DNA from: Acetobacterium malicum subsp. dehalogenans DSM 11527
GTDB lineage: Bacteria > Bacillota > Clostridia > Eubacteriales > Eubacteriaceae
Direction: 5' to 3'
Assembly (NCBI RefSeq): GCF_000472665.1
Contig: NZ_AXAC01000024.1
Span: forward strand, 1 to 64,000
DNA: 64,000 nt
The notes beneath the pieces were generated by a model. That model saw nothing but the letters and a program-made list of their open reading frames with translations. It was not told where the DNA came from and made no database searches. Shown piece after piece: positions 63,419 to 64,000 of this stretch (positions are counted from its first letter, which is position 1; each line of letters opens with the position of its first letter). The position numbers and the translations under genes are program-made.

Positions 63419-64000
63419 TTATGCCCCAGATGAAAATTGTGTAAGAATTGAACTTTGGTTATTCAATTGCTGCAAAGCAGTTTCCAAAGCTGAAAACTTA
63501 TTCCAATAGTAAGTTTCCTGGTCCTTTAATTTCGTTTTTAAATCGTTGATGCTCTTATTTGTTTTTGTTATATTATCATAAATGCTATTTTCTGTATTAG
63601 ATAGCGTCGAGTCATAACCAGCCATTTCAATTAAAGAGCCTCGCGTTCCTTTAACGCCGGATGTTTTAGCTGCACTGTTAATAATATTATTCAGTTGTTG
63701 CGCCAAACCAGTGTCGGCCGTCGTAAATAATTCCTGAATGGCATTTCCCTTTGTTTCAATGGCTTCGGTGAGCTTATCCTCATCGATTTTCAACTTGCCA
63801 TTTTCAGCATAACCAGCAGATGTAATACCAAGATCATATAGGCTGATTCCACCTTTTACAGCACTTCCATATATCATTGTCTGCATCTGGCTAGCAATAC
63901 CTTTTATCAGCGGATCACTCCGTAAAAGCCCAACCTTTGCCTTCTTTTCCCATGCTTCAATTTCTTTTTCGCTCATATCTGCCTTTTGTTCTTCGGTCAA
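63419..64000 (-). CDS. fliD: flagellar filament cap protein FliD, C-terminal part
   Basis: The last 193 residues of FliD; the gene runs off the right edge of the window. The region LLRSDPLIKGIASQMQTMIYG and LYDLGITSAGYAENGKLKIDEDKL is the conserved FliD C-domain, ending in a long coiled coil (IYDNITKTNKSINDLKTKLKDQETYYWNKFSALE). Caps the filament and folds flagellin subunits. Followed by fliS with a 37-bp gap. Confidence 0.93.
   Translation of the reverse strand: MTEEQKADMSEKEIEAWEKKAKVGLLRSDPLIKGIASQMQTMIYGSAVKGGISLYDLGITSAGYAENGKLKIDEDKLTEAIETKGNAIQELFTTADTGLAQQLNNIINSAAKTSGVKGTRGSLIEMAGYDSTLSNTENSIYDNITKTNKSINDLKTKLKDQETYYWNKFSALETALQQLNNQSSILTQFSSGA

Overview
The window reads as a chromosomal segment of a low-to-mid GC, anaerobic, motile Bacillota, most likely an acetogen of the Acetobacterium/Eubacteriaceae group. 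This is inferred from gene content only: a single-chain pyruvate:ferredoxin oxidoreductase beside an alanine catabolic unit, a membrane pyrophosphatase of the K+-dependent type, a ferredoxin-type aldo/keto reductase, clostridial gene orders (dnaG-rpoD-trmK-nif3; rpoN-cggR-gap-pgk-tpi-gpmI-secG), and very AT-rich spacers. Almost everything is on the minus strand. There is no prophage, transposase, CRISPR array or plasmid gene.

Layout. 1-1515: the 5' end of a 16S rRNA gene, its promoter, and upstream tRNAs (Cys, Gly, Phe, then Asp and Val), plus a broken tRNA-Phe fragment and a pair of small structured repeats. 1543-8109: a methyltransferase, an M20 amidohydrolase, a lipoprotein ApbE flavin transferase divergent from a NusG_II/Gx-transporter pair, and a PhoR/PhoB-type two-component system. 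8645-18715: a sigma-54 linked accessory island. It holds a giant double-domain CoA-dehydratase-type activase with an FGGY kinase (own sigma-A promoter), and a Tm-1-like/TIM-barrel pair behind a sequence-perfect -24/-12 promoter. The enhancer-binding regulator carries, as its sensor, a paralogue of the TIM-barrel enzyme. 18989-24123: rnpB, nif3, trmK, rpoD, dnaG. 24342-36264: an acidic 85-aa protein, pyruvate:ferredoxin oxidoreductase, alanine symporter, alanine dehydrogenase, Lrp regulator, polyphosphate:AMP phosphotransferase, an isocitrate-dehydrogenase-family enzyme, an HD protein and a LiaF-like protein. 36407-46525: pgi, a Fe-S aldo/keto reductase, glycerol dehydrogenase, clpB, an RHH protein, the pyrophosphatase and secG. 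46651-54457: the glycolytic operon led by the CggR-type repressor, with rpoN upstream. 54779-64000: trxB, then a flagellar basal-body operon (flgB, flgC, fliE, fliF, fliG, fliH, fliI, fliJ) and fliD(partial)-fliS-fliT.

The most striking non-coding feature is a family of seven interspersed palindromic elements (55-210 bp) whose copies differ by compensatory base changes in three stacked helices. Some abut Rho-independent terminators and two are flanked by duplicated terminator stems. Two copies, a second unrelated palindrome and another hairpin occupy the gaps of the glycolytic operon. The second candidate for an undescribed system is the sigma-54/Tm-1/TIM-barrel module. rpoN itself lies in the same window.
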